64,000 nt of DNA from positions 195,162-259,161 of the forward strand of contig NZ_JAOAOQ010000002.1 of the NCBI RefSeq assembly GCF_030398385.1, read 5' to 3'. Positions 41,677 to 51,335 of the stretch are shown here, piece by piece (position 1 is the stretch's first letter; the number at the start of each line of letters is the position of its first letter). Under the pieces are notes generated by a model, which was not told the DNA's origin, made no database searches, and saw only the letters and a list, made by a program, of their open reading frames with translations. The position numbers and the translations under genes were made by a program. Source of the stretch: Aquibium sp. ELW1220 (lineage in GTDB: Bacteria; Pseudomonadota; Alphaproteobacteria; Rhizobiales; Rhizobiaceae).

Positions 41677-42492
41677 TTGTCATTGAATATATTCGTAATC
41701 TCACTGAAGCGTGCAGCGGAACGGCGGAAAAAAATCGTCTCTCAGCTTAATGAAAAGTCCTGCGCTTATACAGTGATCGATGCCGTTGATTCGGCGGCAT
41801 GCGAGCCTGAGTATCTTCTTTCCCATGTCGATCAGGCGGCTGTCATTCGAAATATTGGAAGGCCTCTTGCAGGTCCGGAGATCGGATGCGCATTGTCTCA
41901 TAGAATGGCATACAAGATGATTATAGATAGTGGATCGCACGGTGCGTTAATTCTGGAAGACGATGTGACGCTCACTCCGAAATTTGAGATGGCGCTTTCT
42001 TACTTTAGTCAAGTCGGCCACCAGATCGAAATCCGACCTGAAGTCTATCATTTTGGAGCATTAAGCCGGCCCTATGCTAGGAATCTCGTTCTTCGTCGCA
42101 GAGGCGCAAAATCGGAGGGCAGTGGTCTCTGCTTCAGAGAGCCGGTCGATAGATTTTCCTCTGAAGTGTGGGGAACCTGCGGATACTATATAACAAAAAG
42201 AGCTGCCGAATGCATGCTGGAGCCTGGAAAGATAGTATCTGTTGCAGATCATTGGTCGCTTTGGATGAAGCGCTCCAATGGGAAGCTTTATGTAGCAATT
42301 CCTCCGCCTATACTGCATCCAGAAGAATTATCATTGAGTGATATAGAAAAATCCCGTTATATTGCTAGAAATCAAGAATATAAGAGTTCGCACCAAATGA
42401 TTGCAGGGTTTTATTCGCGCGTTGTATTCAGACTTCGCGCTAAATTAATGATCTACGTTATACGGCCTCTCGCGAGAATTGTTTATGAGTGA
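41677..42492 (+). CDS. Glycosyltransferase family 25 (LPS/capsule type)
   Basis: A 271-residue enzyme. The start SLNIFVISLKRAAERRKKIVSQLNE, AGPEIGCALSHRMAYKMIIDSGSHGALILEDDVTL (LEDD near 94) and VWGTCGYYITKRAAECML are characteristic of GT25. Among three possible TTG starts, 41677 has GAGG at a good distance. The gene is AT-rich like its neighbours and belongs to the same acquired block. Confidence 0.9.
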   Translation: MSLNIFVISLKRAAERRKKIVSQLNEKSCAYTVIDAVDSAACEPEYLLSHVDQAAVIRNIGRPLAGPEIGCALSHRMAYKMIIDSGSHGALILEDDVTLTPKFEMALSYFSQVGHQIEIRPEVYHFGALSRPYARNLVLRRRGAKSEGSGLCFREPVDRFSSEVWGTCGYYITKRAAECMLEPGKIVSVADHWSLWMKRSNGKLYVAIPPPILHPEELSLSDIEKSRYIARNQEYKSSHQMIAGFYSRVVFRLRAKLMIYVIRPLARIVYE

Positions 42493-42504
42493 ATTCAATC
42501 GAGT

Positions 42505-43377
42505 ATGAAAAAAGATGCCCCAAGAGTCGATTTTCCCGTATCGTTTGTAGTTTTAAGCTACAATAGAAGCGATCAAATTGAGAAAACTATTTTTTCTATA
42601 ATGGAGATCGTTCGATATTGGGGCGGTGAGCTTATTGTTGTAGACAATGGTTCTACTGACGGGTCTGCAGAAATAATCCGAGAAATTGTTAATGGTGAAA
42701 AAAATGTGCGTTGTATATTTAACGACCGCAATTTAGGTGTTTCTAGAGGTAGAAACATCGGTTGGGAACTGGCTCGTTACGATTACATATTTAGTTTGGA
42801 TGATGACATAATAATCGATACATCGGCGGTTGATAAACTACTCCTTTGCGTCCGGTCTGACAAACGTATTGCCATCGCATCGCCTCAGATATGCGACGCT
42901 ACGTCGCGCAGGATACTGACTAGCGTGAGGGACGGAAAGATTTCGAGCTTCTTTTTTGAGGCGGCTTTTATGTTGAATAAGGAGGCGCTAGATAAAATCG
43001 GGTATTTAGACCCCTATCTGGAAGTAGCGGGTGAAGGCCTTGATTACTCCATGCGCCTGAAAGAAAAAGGGTATCGCGTACATCTTGTCGAGGAAGTTTC
43101 TGTTTTGCATTACGATAGGGCGCGAACAGATGTGGATAGGTTATTAAGGCGAAGGAAATGGGTTTTCTCATTATGTTATGTTTACTTTAAAAATATGGCA
43201 ATACATAGCGCTGTATACTATTCAGCGCGTGCGACTGCAGCAAATGTTAAGAATGCGAGGGTTCGTTCCGGAGTCCTTTACATTGTATCTCTTGTATTTG
43301 CCGCATTGCGCGGCGCTGCAACTGGGCGATCTGCCCGGTTTCGGAATCATTTCATTGAAAAGGCAGCAGATGCTTAG
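42505..43377 (+). CDS. Glycosyltransferase family 2
   Basis: A 290-residue enzyme. SFVVLSYNRSDQIEKTIFSI, ELIVVDNGSTDGSAEII, VRCIFNDRNLGVSRGRNIGWELARYDYIFSLDDDIII and the acceptor region ALDKIGYLDPYLEVAGEGLDYSMRLKEKGYRV form a complete GT-A fold with the DDD motif. The start has no strong ribosome site. The gene is AT-rich and ends about 90 bases before a GC-rich glycosyltransferase relic. Confidence 0.93.
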   Translation: MKKDAPRVDFPVSFVVLSYNRSDQIEKTIFSIMEIVRYWGGELIVVDNGSTDGSAEIIREIVNGEKNVRCIFNDRNLGVSRGRNIGWELARYDYIFSLDDDIIIDTSAVDKLLLCVRSDKRIAIASPQICDATSRRILTSVRDGKISSFFFEAAFMLNKEALDKIGYLDPYLEVAGEGLDYSMRLKEKGYRVHLVEEVSVLHYDRARTDVDRLLRRRKWVFSLCYVYFKNMAIHSAVYYSARATAANVKNARVRSGVLYIVSLVFAALRGAATGRSARFRNHFIEKAADA

Positions 43378-43469
43378 AGGGCTAATAAGGCTTCAAGCAA
43401 TTTACCCATCGCATGCCATCACTCGCATACAGTTGTGCTCGAAACAACGAACTAAATCGCGTCCATCAC

Positions 43470-43727
43470 AAGCACTTCCCGCTGGCAGCCGCGCTGCCTT
43501 TGTCGCTGCGCTGTCTGCTGAGCCATCTCGTCGCGGGAACGCGCGCCAACGGGCCGCGCGCCGTTCCGCCGCTGCTGGGCGCCGCCTGGCGCGGCCTGCG
43601 CGACGGGCGGCGCCAGCACGTTCCCGTTCCGCCGCAGGTTGTCCGTTTCTACACCAACCCCACGCTCCGCCCCGATCTCGGCAACGTCCCGCTGTCGCGC
43701 AAGCTGCGCCGCCGCATGACGCGCTGA
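43470..43727 (+). pseudogene. C-terminal relic of an older glycosyltransferase
   Basis: The open frame from 43470 reads KHFPLAAALPLSLRCLLSH, then GLRDGRRQHVPVPPQVVRFYTNP and SRKLRRRMTR before the stop at 43727. It resembles the C-terminal tail of GT2 enzymes (helical arm, then a P-L-P-x-E-V-like segment). It is GC-rich, unlike the GT2 just upstream, and its frame does not continue that gene. No start or GT-A core is left. The AT-rich block appears to have replaced the rest of the gene, with a breakpoint near 43440. Confidence 0.7.
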
Positions 43728-43729
43728 TG

Positions 43730-45064
43730 TCATCCCCGCATGCCCACCCACTCGGTTCCGTCGAAAAACTGCGGCTCGTTCTGCGTCAGATTGTAGATCA
43801 TCAGCCCCGTGGCCGGCGCGGCGATGGCGTCGCGCTGCTCCTGCGTCATGCGCGGCGGCAGGAAGCCCCTCTGCGTGCTTGCCAGATCGAGCAGCGCCGA
43901 GGCATGCGGGCTGGCCGTGCCGATGCCCATGCGCCCGGCCGCCTGGTAGAGCGAGGAATTGAGATAGCGCCGCTGCGTGCCGGCCACGTCGTAATAAGGC
44001 ACGTAGCCGGTGGTCGCCCCCGACTGCTTCATCAGCATGTACCAGATGGCCCCGGCGACACCCGAAACCGCGGCGCCGCGAAAGCAGACCTCGGCATTGG
44101 CGATCATCAACTGGCTGAAGAAGCCGGCATTCACGCCGGTGATGGTCATCTGGTACCAGTCGCCGATCGGATTGTTGGCGATGAAGGCCGCGGCGTCGCC
44201 AAGATAGATCCCGGTGCCCTTGGCAACCTGCGCGTTGAAGTCGCGGATGGTGGTCGTGTCGGACTCCGTCCCGGTTATCACGTAGGAAGGGAGGCTGGCC
44301 TTGAGCTGCACCACCTTGCCGTCGGCATCGACGCCCAGCGTCTTGTTGGTGCGGGCGGCGGCGGGCGAGGCTGCCGTCAGGTCGGCGAAGGCAAGCCCGC
44401 TTTCGCCGGTCGCCCCGGGGGCGATCGTCAGCCCGGCGGCGTCGAGCCGGCCGGTTTCGGCGTCGAAGGCGAGCGCGGTGTGCCAGTCCGCGCCGTCGGG
44501 CGAGACCTTGACGGAAAAATCGTCGTTTCCGGCCAGCCCCATTTCGGCGCGGCCGGACCATCCGGTCTGGAACAGCAGCGAGCCGGTGTCGCCAGCCTCG
44601 GCCTTGTTGATCTTCAGCTGATGGCCGGCGCCGTAATGGGTGAGCAGCGTCGCGGGCGCGGCGACGGTGAGCCGGTTGACCGCATCCGCGGTGGCATTCA
44701 CACCCACCATCGGCACCGATTGCAGGTCGACCACGGGCGCCCAGCCGGCGCCGTCATGGACGAGCAGCGCCCGCGTTTCGGCGTCCCAGGCCAGCCAGCC
44801 GGGCAGCGCCTCGTGAAAGGTCCAGGCGCCGTCCTGGAAGGCGGCGATCGTCCCCGCATGGCCGGCAAATGCGCCCGTCGGCGCATCGCCGACCAGGTGG
44901 CGCTCGCCTGCCGCCGGCTCGGCGGGCGGGTCGTTGCGATTGCTGCTTTCGACGCCCACCTGGACGATCGCGTCCAGCGCCCGCAGCGCCTCGTTGTGGG
45001 TGACGTGCTTCTGCGCCTGGGAAGGCAGGAGGTAGGGAAGCTTCAGTCGCGTGGTCTGTTCCAT
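43730..45064 (-). CDS. DUF2793 domain-containing protein (phage-fibre-like)
   Basis: A 444-residue protein. MEQTTRLKLPYLLPSQAQKHVTHNEALRALDAIVQ is the DUF2793 signature. A beta-rich middle part is followed by a C-terminal region like phage fibre/collar tips (GMRGIGTASPHASALLDLASTQRGFLPPRMTQEQRDAI-like). AGAAGGA lies 8 bases before the ATG. It reads against the polysaccharide genes and divides them into two parts. Such proteins occur in prophages, in gene transfer agents and as single genes near polysaccharide loci in alphaproteobacteria. Whether it is secreted is not clear: no signal peptide is visible. Confidence 0.85.
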   Translation of the reverse strand: MEQTTRLKLPYLLPSQAQKHVTHNEALRALDAIVQVGVESSNRNDPPAEPAAGERHLVGDAPTGAFAGHAGTIAAFQDGAWTFHEALPGWLAWDAETRALLVHDGAGWAPVVDLQSVPMVGVNATADAVNRLTVAAPATLLTHYGAGHQLKINKAEAGDTGSLLFQTGWSGRAEMGLAGNDDFSVKVSPDGADWHTALAFDAETGRLDAAGLTIAPGATGESGLAFADLTAASPAAARTNKTLGVDADGKVVQLKASLPSYVITGTESDTTTIRDFNAQVAKGTGIYLGDAAAFIANNPIGDWYQMTITGVNAGFFSQLMIANAEVCFRGAAVSGVAGAIWYMLMKQSGATTGYVPYYDVAGTQRRYLNSSLYQAAGRMGIGTASPHASALLDLASTQRGFLPPRMTQEQRDAIAAPATGLMIYNLTQNEPQFFDGTEWVGMRG

Positions 45065-45119
45065 TGGGTTCGTCCTTCTGACACACTCTGGCGGCAAGGA
45101 TAATCGATGGACCGACCCC

Positions 45120-46559
45120 GTGGATAAGTTCGCCCGTCCCATGCCGCCGCATGCGGCGATGGCGTATGCGCCGCCCTGGCTCGCCGGGCGGCGCGAGGCC
45201 CGGCCGCGCTTCAGCATCTGGACCTATGCGCCGCTTCTGGCCGCGCTCGCGCTGCGGCTTGCCTCCGGGCCGACGGCGGACCTGAGCTATCTCGCGCTGG
45301 CGGCCTATGCGCTCGCCGGCCGGCCGCACGCGCTGCGGGCGCTGGCGATGTCCTGGCTGTTTTCGATGATCAGCCCCGGCATCGCGCCCGATGCCGCCTA
45401 TGCCGCGCTCGGGCGCTATGCGGTGCTGGGCGGGGCGGCGCTGTCGATGCTGCTGCATGGCGGCCTGTTCAAGGGCTCGCCGCCCGGCGGCGGCATGGTG
45501 CTCGCCACGATCCTGCTTGGCCTGTTCCTCGTTCTCCACTCCTACTTCGTCAGCCCGATGGTCGACGTCTCGGTCCTGAAGGCGGTGTCCTGGGCGATCG
45601 CGATGGCCGCGATCCTTTCCGCCTGGACCGGGCTGACGCCGGCCGAGCGCGACAGGGCGGCAGGCGAGCTCTTCGGCCTTCTGGTGCTGGTCCTGCTGGT
45701 CAGCCTGCCGCTGATCGCCCTGCCGATCGGCTATCTGCGCAACGGCACCGGCTTCCAGGGCATTCTCAACCACCCGCAGGCCTTCGGCCCGACCATGGCG
45801 CTGCTCGGGGCCTGGGCCGCGGCACGGCTGCTCGGCGAGCGTCATCCTACCTGGCGATCGGTGATCCTCGTCGGATTTTGCCTGTTCGTGGTGCTCGCAT
45901 CCGAGGCGCGCACCGCTGGCGTTGCCATGGTGTTGGGCATTGGCCTGTCCGTTATGGCCGCTCCGGGATTTTCGGGCGTATCGGTGCGCCGGTTGCTGCC
46001 TGGGCTGCGCAGTCCGCGCCTGTGGACCGCCTTCTTCGCTGCCCTTCTGGCCGGGTTGATGCTGGCGCCGGTGATCGCGCAGAAGTTCGACCACTACATC
46101 ACGAAATCCGGTCGCGCGGAGGCTGGTAGTCTCTTCCAGGCCTATGACCAGTCCCGAGGCCGCCTCATCGACAAGATGACTGAAAACATCGTCAAGCGAC
46201 CCTTCACCGGAAGCGGCTTCGGCATCGCCTCCGAGCCGGCGCTCATGATTGTTCGACGGGACCCGATCCTCGGCCTGCCGGTCGGCGCCTCGATCGAAAA
46301 GGGCGTGCTGCCGCTGGCCATCGTCGAAGAGGTCGGGATCGCCGGCGCCCTTCTGGTGGGCGCCTGGTTCTTCCGCCTGATGCGCAATGCCGGCCGACGC
46401 GGAATCGCGCCTTTTGCGGTGGGCCTGACTGCAATCATCCTCAATTTCGGCGAAGCCACGCTGTTTTCCGCCGGCGGGCTCGGGCTCCTGCTTCTCTTGC
46501 TGCTTGGCTGGGGCGGAGCGAGCGCACGACCAGCCATGGATGCCCGCCGTCTTGGCTGA
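45120..46559 (+). CDS. Wzy-like O-antigen polymerase/ligase
   Basis: A 479-residue membrane protein with roughly 10-12 hydrophobic segments. The region ILNHPQAFGPTMALLGAWAAARLL and the large periplasmic loop (ITKSGRAEAGSLFQAYDQSRGRLIDKMTENIVKRPFTGSGFG, with LEKGVLP-like SIEKGVLPLAIVEEVGI after it) are typical of the Wzy/WaaL (PF04932) family. That family joins repeat units in the periplasm. The GTG at 45120 is the upstream-most in-frame start; ATG 45141 is an alternative. It overlaps the next gene by 20 bases. Confidence 0.88.
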   Translation: MDKFARPMPPHAAMAYAPPWLAGRREARPRFSIWTYAPLLAALALRLASGPTADLSYLALAAYALAGRPHALRALAMSWLFSMISPGIAPDAAYAALGRYAVLGGAALSMLLHGGLFKGSPPGGGMVLATILLGLFLVLHSYFVSPMVDVSVLKAVSWAIAMAAILSAWTGLTPAERDRAAGELFGLLVLVLLVSLPLIALPIGYLRNGTGFQGILNHPQAFGPTMALLGAWAAARLLGERHPTWRSVILVGFCLFVVLASEARTAGVAMVLGIGLSVMAAPGFSGVSVRRLLPGLRSPRLWTAFFAALLAGLMLAPVIAQKFDHYITKSGRAEAGSLFQAYDQSRGRLIDKMTENIVKRPFTGSGFGIASEPALMIVRRDPILGLPVGASIEKGVLPLAIVEEVGIAGALLVGAWFFRLMRNAGRRGIAPFAVGLTAIILNFGEATLFSAGGLGLLLLLLLGWGGASARPAMDARRLG

Positions 46560-47679
46560 TCCGGTCTGGTTCTGGCAGCGCATCGTGTCGCCGCACATGG
46601 CGGGGCTCGCCGAGGCCCTGGCATGGAGCGGCCGGCGCGTCACCTATGTCGCCGAGCAGCCGATGTCGGAAGATCGCGCGAAACAGGGCTGGACGCCGGC
46701 CAGGGCGGACGCGATGACGCTCCGATTGGCCCCTGACGCCGCCGCCGCAGCCAGCCTGGTCGCCGGGGCGCCGGAAGACAGCATCCACATCTGTCAGGGA
46801 TTTCGCGGAAACGGCGTGGTCGGCCCGGCGCGCATCGCCCTGGACGCCCGCGGGCTGCGGCAGTGGGTGATCATGGAGACGGTGGAGGAGCGCGGCTGGG
46901 CGGCAACCATGCTGAAACGGCTCGAATATGCCCGGCTGATGCGCAAGTGGCGACACCGGATCGAGGGCGTTCTCGCGATCGGCCATGCCACGCCCGCCTG
47001 GCTTGCCGCCCGCGGGATGCCCGCCGAACGCATCATGCCCTTCGCCTATTTCCTGCCGGAACCGACAATCCCGACACAGCCGGAACGGTCGAAGGAGGCG
47101 CCCTTCCGTGTCCTGTTCGTGGGCCAGTTCATCGAACGGAAAAGGATTAACCTGCTCATCGATGCGCTCGCGCGGCTGGATGGCCATTCGCTCGAGCTGG
47201 TCGTCGTCGGCGCGGGGCCGCTCGAAGCCGACCTGCGGCAAAGGGCCGGCGCGCGCCTCGGCGATCGTGTCACCTGGCTCGGCCAGCAGCCGATGCACGA
47301 GATGCCGGCCATCATGGCCGGCGCGGATTGTCTCGTGCTTCCCAGCCGCCACGACGGCTGGGGCGCCGTCGTCTCGGAAGCGCTGATGGCGGGCACCCCG
47401 GCCATCTGTTCCGACCGCTGCGGCGCGGCGGGCGTGGTGCGGGCCAGCGGCGTCGGGGGCGTGTTCAAGGCCGGGGAGGTGGCAGAGCTGGCGGAAAAAC
47501 TGTCAATGGTCGTTCAGTTCGGACAGGTCACGCCCGAACGTAGGCAGTCGATCAGGCATTGGTCCAAATGTCTGGGCGCGGATGCCGGCGCAAAGTTCCT
47601 GGACGACATCCTCGTGTCCAGAAAGAGGGGCGAGCCTCGGCCCGCGCCGCCATGGCACAAGATCGTCATTGGAACATGA
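46540..47679 (+). CDS. Glycosyltransferase family 4
   Basis: A 379-residue GT-B enzyme. The N-terminal half is an acceptor domain (DPVWFWQRIVSPHMAGLAEALAWSGRRVTYVAEQP). The donor half starts FRVLFVGQFIERKRINLLIDALARLDGHSLELVVVGAGPLEADL and contains MAGADCLVLPSRHDGWGAVVSEALMAGTPAICSDRCGA, with the E-x7-E motif of GT4. It overlaps the polymerase gene and the next glycosyltransferase (ATGA), so the three are coupled. Confidence 0.93.
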   Translation: MPAVLADPVWFWQRIVSPHMAGLAEALAWSGRRVTYVAEQPMSEDRAKQGWTPARADAMTLRLAPDAAAAASLVAGAPEDSIHICQGFRGNGVVGPARIALDARGLRQWVIMETVEERGWAATMLKRLEYARLMRKWRHRIEGVLAIGHATPAWLAARGMPAERIMPFAYFLPEPTIPTQPERSKEAPFRVLFVGQFIERKRINLLIDALARLDGHSLELVVVGAGPLEADLRQRAGARLGDRVTWLGQQPMHEMPAIMAGADCLVLPSRHDGWGAVVSEALMAGTPAICSDRCGAAGVVRASGVGGVFKAGEVAELAEKLSMVVQFGQVTPERRQSIRHWSKCLGADAGAKFLDDILVSRKRGEPRPAPPWHKIVIGT

Positions 47680-48815
47680 GGCCGTTGCGTATCGCCCACA
47701 CGATGGCGTCGCTTGATATTCAGGCCTCGGGTCCGGCCTACAGCATACCCGCGCTCGCAAGGGGGCAGGCTCGTCTCGGTGCTTTAGTGGAACTGCATGC
47801 TCTCGGTGGCAGCCCCATCCACGCGATGGAGAGGCTCGATGATCGCCGCCATCGAAACGACCTTGCGGGATGGACCGGCCTTTCGACACTAGGGATTTCG
47901 TGTGGAATGCGCGCGGCGCTTCGAACGGGTCGTTTCGACATCCTTCACACACACGGGCTTTGGAGGATGCCGAACGTCTACGCCGCCCCTGGCGCCCGGC
48001 TGGTGATTGCTCCAAGGGGCATGCTTGCCCCGCCCGCTCTGGCCTTTTCCCCCTTGCGGAAGCGGCTTTTCCTGAAGATCGCACAGGGCACAGCGTTGCG
48101 TGCAGCCGAAATGTTCCATGCTACGTCCGAGGGCGAGTACGACGACATTCGCCGGTTCGGCCTGAAGCAGCCTGTCGCGGTGATCCCCAACGGCGTCGCG
48201 GTGCCGCCGCCGGAAGCGGTTGCCCGTGTTGCGGAGGGCCGCAAGACATTGCTTTCCCTTGGACGAATCCATCCGGTCAAGGGATTGGATTCCCTCCTGG
48301 AGGCTTGGGCAAAGGTCGAGCCCGTCGCCCCTGACTGGGATTTGAGGATCGTCGGTCCGGATGAAGGCGGGCATGCTGCCGAACTGGCGGCGCTCAAGCG
48401 CCGGCTCGGTTTGAAGCGCGTGCGGATAGAGCCTCCGGTTCATGGACCTGCGCGAGATACGCTCATGGCCGCAGCCGATCTCTTCGTTCTGTCATCGCGC
48501 AGCGAAAACTTCGCCATGACCGTGGCGGAGAGCCTCGCGGTAGGCGTACCGGTGATATCGTCCAAGGGGGCGCCCTGGTCGGGGCTGGAGGCCAACCGGT
48601 GCGGCTGGTGGGTCGGCCACGGGCCGGACGCGCTTGCCCCGGCCCTGATGTTGGCGTTATCGCTTCCCGATGTTGAGCGTCGAGCCATGGGGGCGCGAGG
48701 GCGGGCATGGATGGAGCGGGATTTTTCGTGGGCCAGGATGGCGGCCATGTCGCTGGAGGCCTATGGCTGGCTTCTGGGGCAGGGCGACCGGCCGGAATTC
48801 GTACGGGTGGATTGA
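47676..48815 (+). CDS. Glycosyltransferase family 4
   Basis: A 379-residue GT-B enzyme. MRPLRIAHTMASLDIQASGPAYSIPALARGQARLG opens with the usual double-glycine-like acceptor loop. HTHGLWRMPNVYAA and IAPRGMLAPPALAFSPLRKRLFLKI are found in the WcaI/exopolysaccharide type. The donor domain has LLSLGRIHPVKGLDSLLEAW and AADLFVLSSRSENFAMTVAESLAVGVPVISSKGAPW. The ATG overlaps the preceding stop by four bases. Acceptor and donor sugars cannot be read from the sequence. Confidence 0.93.
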   Translation: MRPLRIAHTMASLDIQASGPAYSIPALARGQARLGALVELHALGGSPIHAMERLDDRRHRNDLAGWTGLSTLGISCGMRAALRTGRFDILHTHGLWRMPNVYAAPGARLVIAPRGMLAPPALAFSPLRKRLFLKIAQGTALRAAEMFHATSEGEYDDIRRFGLKQPVAVIPNGVAVPPPEAVARVAEGRKTLLSLGRIHPVKGLDSLLEAWAKVEPVAPDWDLRIVGPDEGGHAAELAALKRRLGLKRVRIEPPVHGPARDTLMAAADLFVLSSRSENFAMTVAESLAVGVPVISSKGAPWSGLEANRCGWWVGHGPDALAPALMLALSLPDVERRAMGARGRAWMERDFSWARMAAMSLEAYGWLLGQGDRPEFVRVD

Positions 48816-48818
48816 CCT

Positions 48819-49358
48819 TTGCTTGACGTCCGCGCCAATCGCACGAGTCGGAAATGGAGCCGCCGGGAGCAGGCCGGCCGAGTGGCCTGGGCGCTTGTAC
48901 AGCCGCTCTTCTCGCTCAGTCCCCGACCGTTCTGGGGCTGGCGGCGCTTCATCCTTCGCGGATTCGGGGCCCGCATCGGCAACCAGGTCCATGTTCATCC
49001 GACTGTTCGCATCGCCATTCCGTGGAACGTCGAGATCGGTGATGACTCGGCGGTCGGCGACAGGGTTATCCTGTATTCGCTAGGGCGGATCATGCTGGGC
49101 CGGCGGGTGACGGTGTCGCAAGGAGCCCATCTTTGCGCCGGTACGCACGATTGGCGAAGGCCCGATCGCCCGCTCATGAAACCGCCGATCCATGTGGAGG
49201 ACGATGCCTGGGTCTGCGCGGATGCCTTCGTTGGCCCCGCGGTCACCGTTGGAGCCGGCGCGATCGTCGGCGCCCGGGCGGTCGTGATGAGGGATGTTCC
49301 CGCCATGGTCGTCGTGGCGGGGAATCCGGCACGCGAAATCCGAAAGCTGGTTGACTGA
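48819..49358 (+). CDS. Hexapeptide acetyltransferase (WcaF/colanic-acid type)
   Basis: A 179-residue left-handed beta-helix acyltransferase with a TTG start. The head SRREQAGRVAWALVQPLFSLSPRPFWGWRRFILRGFGARIGNQVHVHPTV is that of putative colanic acid acetyltransferases. The hexapeptide rows IGDDSAVGDRVILYSLG, HLCAGTHDW (His of the active site) and VCADAFVGPAVTVGAGAIVGARAVV follow. It would O-acetylate a sugar residue using acetyl-CoA. It lies 3 bases after the previous stop. Confidence 0.9.
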   Translation: MLDVRANRTSRKWSRREQAGRVAWALVQPLFSLSPRPFWGWRRFILRGFGARIGNQVHVHPTVRIAIPWNVEIGDDSAVGDRVILYSLGRIMLGRRVTVSQGAHLCAGTHDWRRPDRPLMKPPIHVEDDAWVCADAFVGPAVTVGAGAIVGARAVVMRDVPAMVVVAGNPAREIRKLVD

Positions 49359-49362
49359 CGAC

Positions 49363-50232
49363 ATGCTTCCCCGTGAGACCCACACAAAGCCGGCCGCCGA
49401 GCGAGACCTTGCCGTTGCGGTCGTCATCCCGGTCAAGAACGAAGAGAGAAATCTGCCTCGATGCCTGAGCGCGCTGTCGCGGTTCCAGGAGATCATCGTC
49501 GTCGACTCCGGCAGCACCGATCGCACGCAGGAGATCGCCGCTTCCGCCGGCGCGCGGGTGATCGATTTCCAATGGAATGGTCGCTTCCCGAAGAAGCGTA
49601 ACTGGATCCTCATCAATCACCGGCCGAATTGCGAGTGGGTGCTGTTCATCGATGCCGACGAAGTCCTCGACGATGCGTTCTGCGACGAACTCGCCCGTGT
49701 CCTCGGATCGACCGCGCACAGTGGCTTCTGGCTGAACTACACGAACTATTTCCTGGGAAAGAAGCTGCGCCACGGTCTTGCCCAGAAGAAACTCGCCTTG
49801 CTGAAAGTAGGACGCGGCCTCTACGAACGTATCGATGAAGATTCATGGAGCAGCCTGGATATGGAGGTGCATGAGCACCCGATCGTCGAAGGCACGGTCG
49901 GAGAAATCAAGTCGCCGATAGAGCACAATGATTTCCGTGGGCTGGAAAAATACATCGAAAGACACGTTGACTATGCGCGATGGGAAGCCAGACGTTATGT
50001 CAACCTCGGGGAACGCAGCCCCCACGAATCATCTTCGCTCACTGCTCGGCAGCGTTTCAAGTACAGGAATATCACCAAGGTCTGGTATCCGGTATTCTAC
50101 TTCACGTACACATATATATACAAGGCCGGATTTCTCGATGGCGGTGCAGGGTTCTCCTACGCATTTTACAAGATGTGGTATTTTCACACGATTCGAATTC
50201 TGATCATCGAAGCCGAGAAGGAGCGCCGTTAA
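49363..50232 (+). CDS. Glycosyltransferase family 2 (WaaE-like)
   Basis: A 289-residue GT-A enzyme. [64 protein letters not shown] and [23 protein letters not shown] are the WaaE/KdtX pattern. The C-terminal half ([46 protein letters not shown]) also fits. A weak hydrophobic stretch at the end may touch the membrane. The 3' part is somewhat less GC-rich than the genes before it. Confidence 0.93.
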   Translation: MLPRETHTKPAAERDLAVAVVIPVKNEERNLPRCLSALSRFQEIIVVDSGSTDRTQEIAASAGARVIDFQWNGRFPKKRNWILINHRPNCEWVLFIDADEVLDDAFCDELARVLGSTAHSGFWLNYTNYFLGKKLRHGLAQKKLALLKVGRGLYERIDEDSWSSLDMEVHEHPIVEGTVGEIKSPIEHNDFRGLEKYIERHVDYARWEARRYVNLGERSPHESSSLTARQRFKYRNITKVWYPVFYFTYTYIYKAGFLDGGAGFSYAFYKMWYFHTIRILIIEAEKERR

Positions 50233-50323
50233 TCGTGCGGAAGACTTGTCGTTTGCAATATTTGCCTCGTGTCCGGTCGAAGAAAGTACCGGGGACGGCA
50301 TCATCGAACAGGAGCGCTCCCTA

Positions 50324-51274
50324 GTGCCCAGACTCTACGACAGCCGTAAGAAAATTCTCGTCACGGGGGGCGCCGGCTTCCTGGGCTCGCATCTGATCGA
50401 CCGGCTTCTGGATCAGGGGCACGAGGTCCTTTGTGTGGACAACCTGTTCACCGGCACGAAACGGAACATCGATCATCTGCATCGCCATCCGCATTTCGAG
50501 TTCATGCGCCACGACGTCTGCTTTCCCCTCTATGTGGAAGTCGACGAGATCTACAATCTCGCCTGTCCGGCTTCGCCCATCCACTATCAGCATGATCCGA
50601 TCCAGACGACCAAGACCTCGGTCCTGGGCGCCATCAACCTGCTTGGTCTGGCGAAGCGTCTGAAATGCAAGATCTTTCACGCCTCCACCAGCGAGGTCTA
50701 CGGCGATCCCAGCATCCATCCCCAGCCGGAGGAATACTGGGGCAACGTCAACCCTACGGGTCTTCGCGCCTGCTATGACGAGGGCAAGCGATGCGCCGAG
50801 ACGCTCTTTTCCGATTACCGGCGGCAATGGGGCATCGAGGTGAAGATCGCCCGCATCTTCAACACCTACGGTCCGCGCATGCATCCGGCGGACGGCCGGG
50901 TGGTGTCCAACTTCATCGTCCAGGCGCTTGGCGGCGAACCATTGACGATCTATGGAGACGGCAGCCAGTCCCGCTCCTTCTGCTATGTCGACGATCTGGT
51001 GGAGGGGTTTCTCCGCTTCATGGAAACCGGAGCTCAGGTGTCCGGTCCGATCAATCTCGGCAATCCGGAAGAGTTCACCATCCTCGAGCTTGCCGAAAAG
51101 GTCATCGAGATGACGGGGTCGGCCTCCAAAATCGTCCGCCTGCCGCTGCCGCAGGACGATCCCCGGCAGCGCAAGCCCGACATCGGCAAGGCGCGCGAGT
51201 TTCTCGGTTGGGAACCGAAGGTCGGGCTGGACCAGGGGCTGTCGAAGACGGTCGATTACTTCAAGTCGTATTAA
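50324..51274 (+). CDS. UDP-glucuronate decarboxylase (UDP-xylose synthase, UXS)
   Basis: A 316-residue short-chain dehydrogenase. [19 protein letters not shown] at the N-terminus binds [75 protein letters not shown] and YDEGKR (Tyr151, Lys155) are diagnostic of UXS. It makes UDP-xylose from UDP-glucuronate. The GTG start at 50324 has GGAG upstream and gives the usual length; the open frame reaches back to 50246. No UDP-glucose dehydrogenase is in the window, so UDP-GlcA must come from elsewhere. Confidence 0.95.
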   Translation: MPRLYDSRKKILVTGGAGFLGSHLIDRLLDQGHEVLCVDNLFTGTKRNIDHLHRHPHFEFMRHDVCFPLYVEVDEIYNLACPASPIHYQHDPIQTTKTSVLGAINLLGLAKRLKCKIFHASTSEVYGDPSIHPQPEEYWGNVNPTGLRACYDEGKRCAETLFSDYRRQWGIEVKIARIFNTYGPRMHPADGRVVSNFIVQALGGEPLTIYGDGSQSRSFCYVDDLVEGFLRFMETGAQVSGPINLGNPEEFTILELAEKVIEMTGSASKIVRLPLPQDDPRQRKPDIGKAREFLGWEPKVGLDQGLSKTVDYFKSY

Positions 51275-51335
51275 TGATACCGATGGACCAGAGTATCCAT
51301 CCATCAGATCACTGCGTCCAGAAGCCCTCGTCCGA

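Noticed and set aside
43178-45103. A 641-codon plus-strand frame over the DUF2793 gene
   Set aside because: It is rich in Arg and Pro without any domain; the minus strand carries the DUF2793 signature and a good ribosome site.
44754-46643. A 629-codon minus-strand frame over the polymerase
   Set aside because: Shadow of the Wzy-like gene, with no start signal and a highly biased composition.
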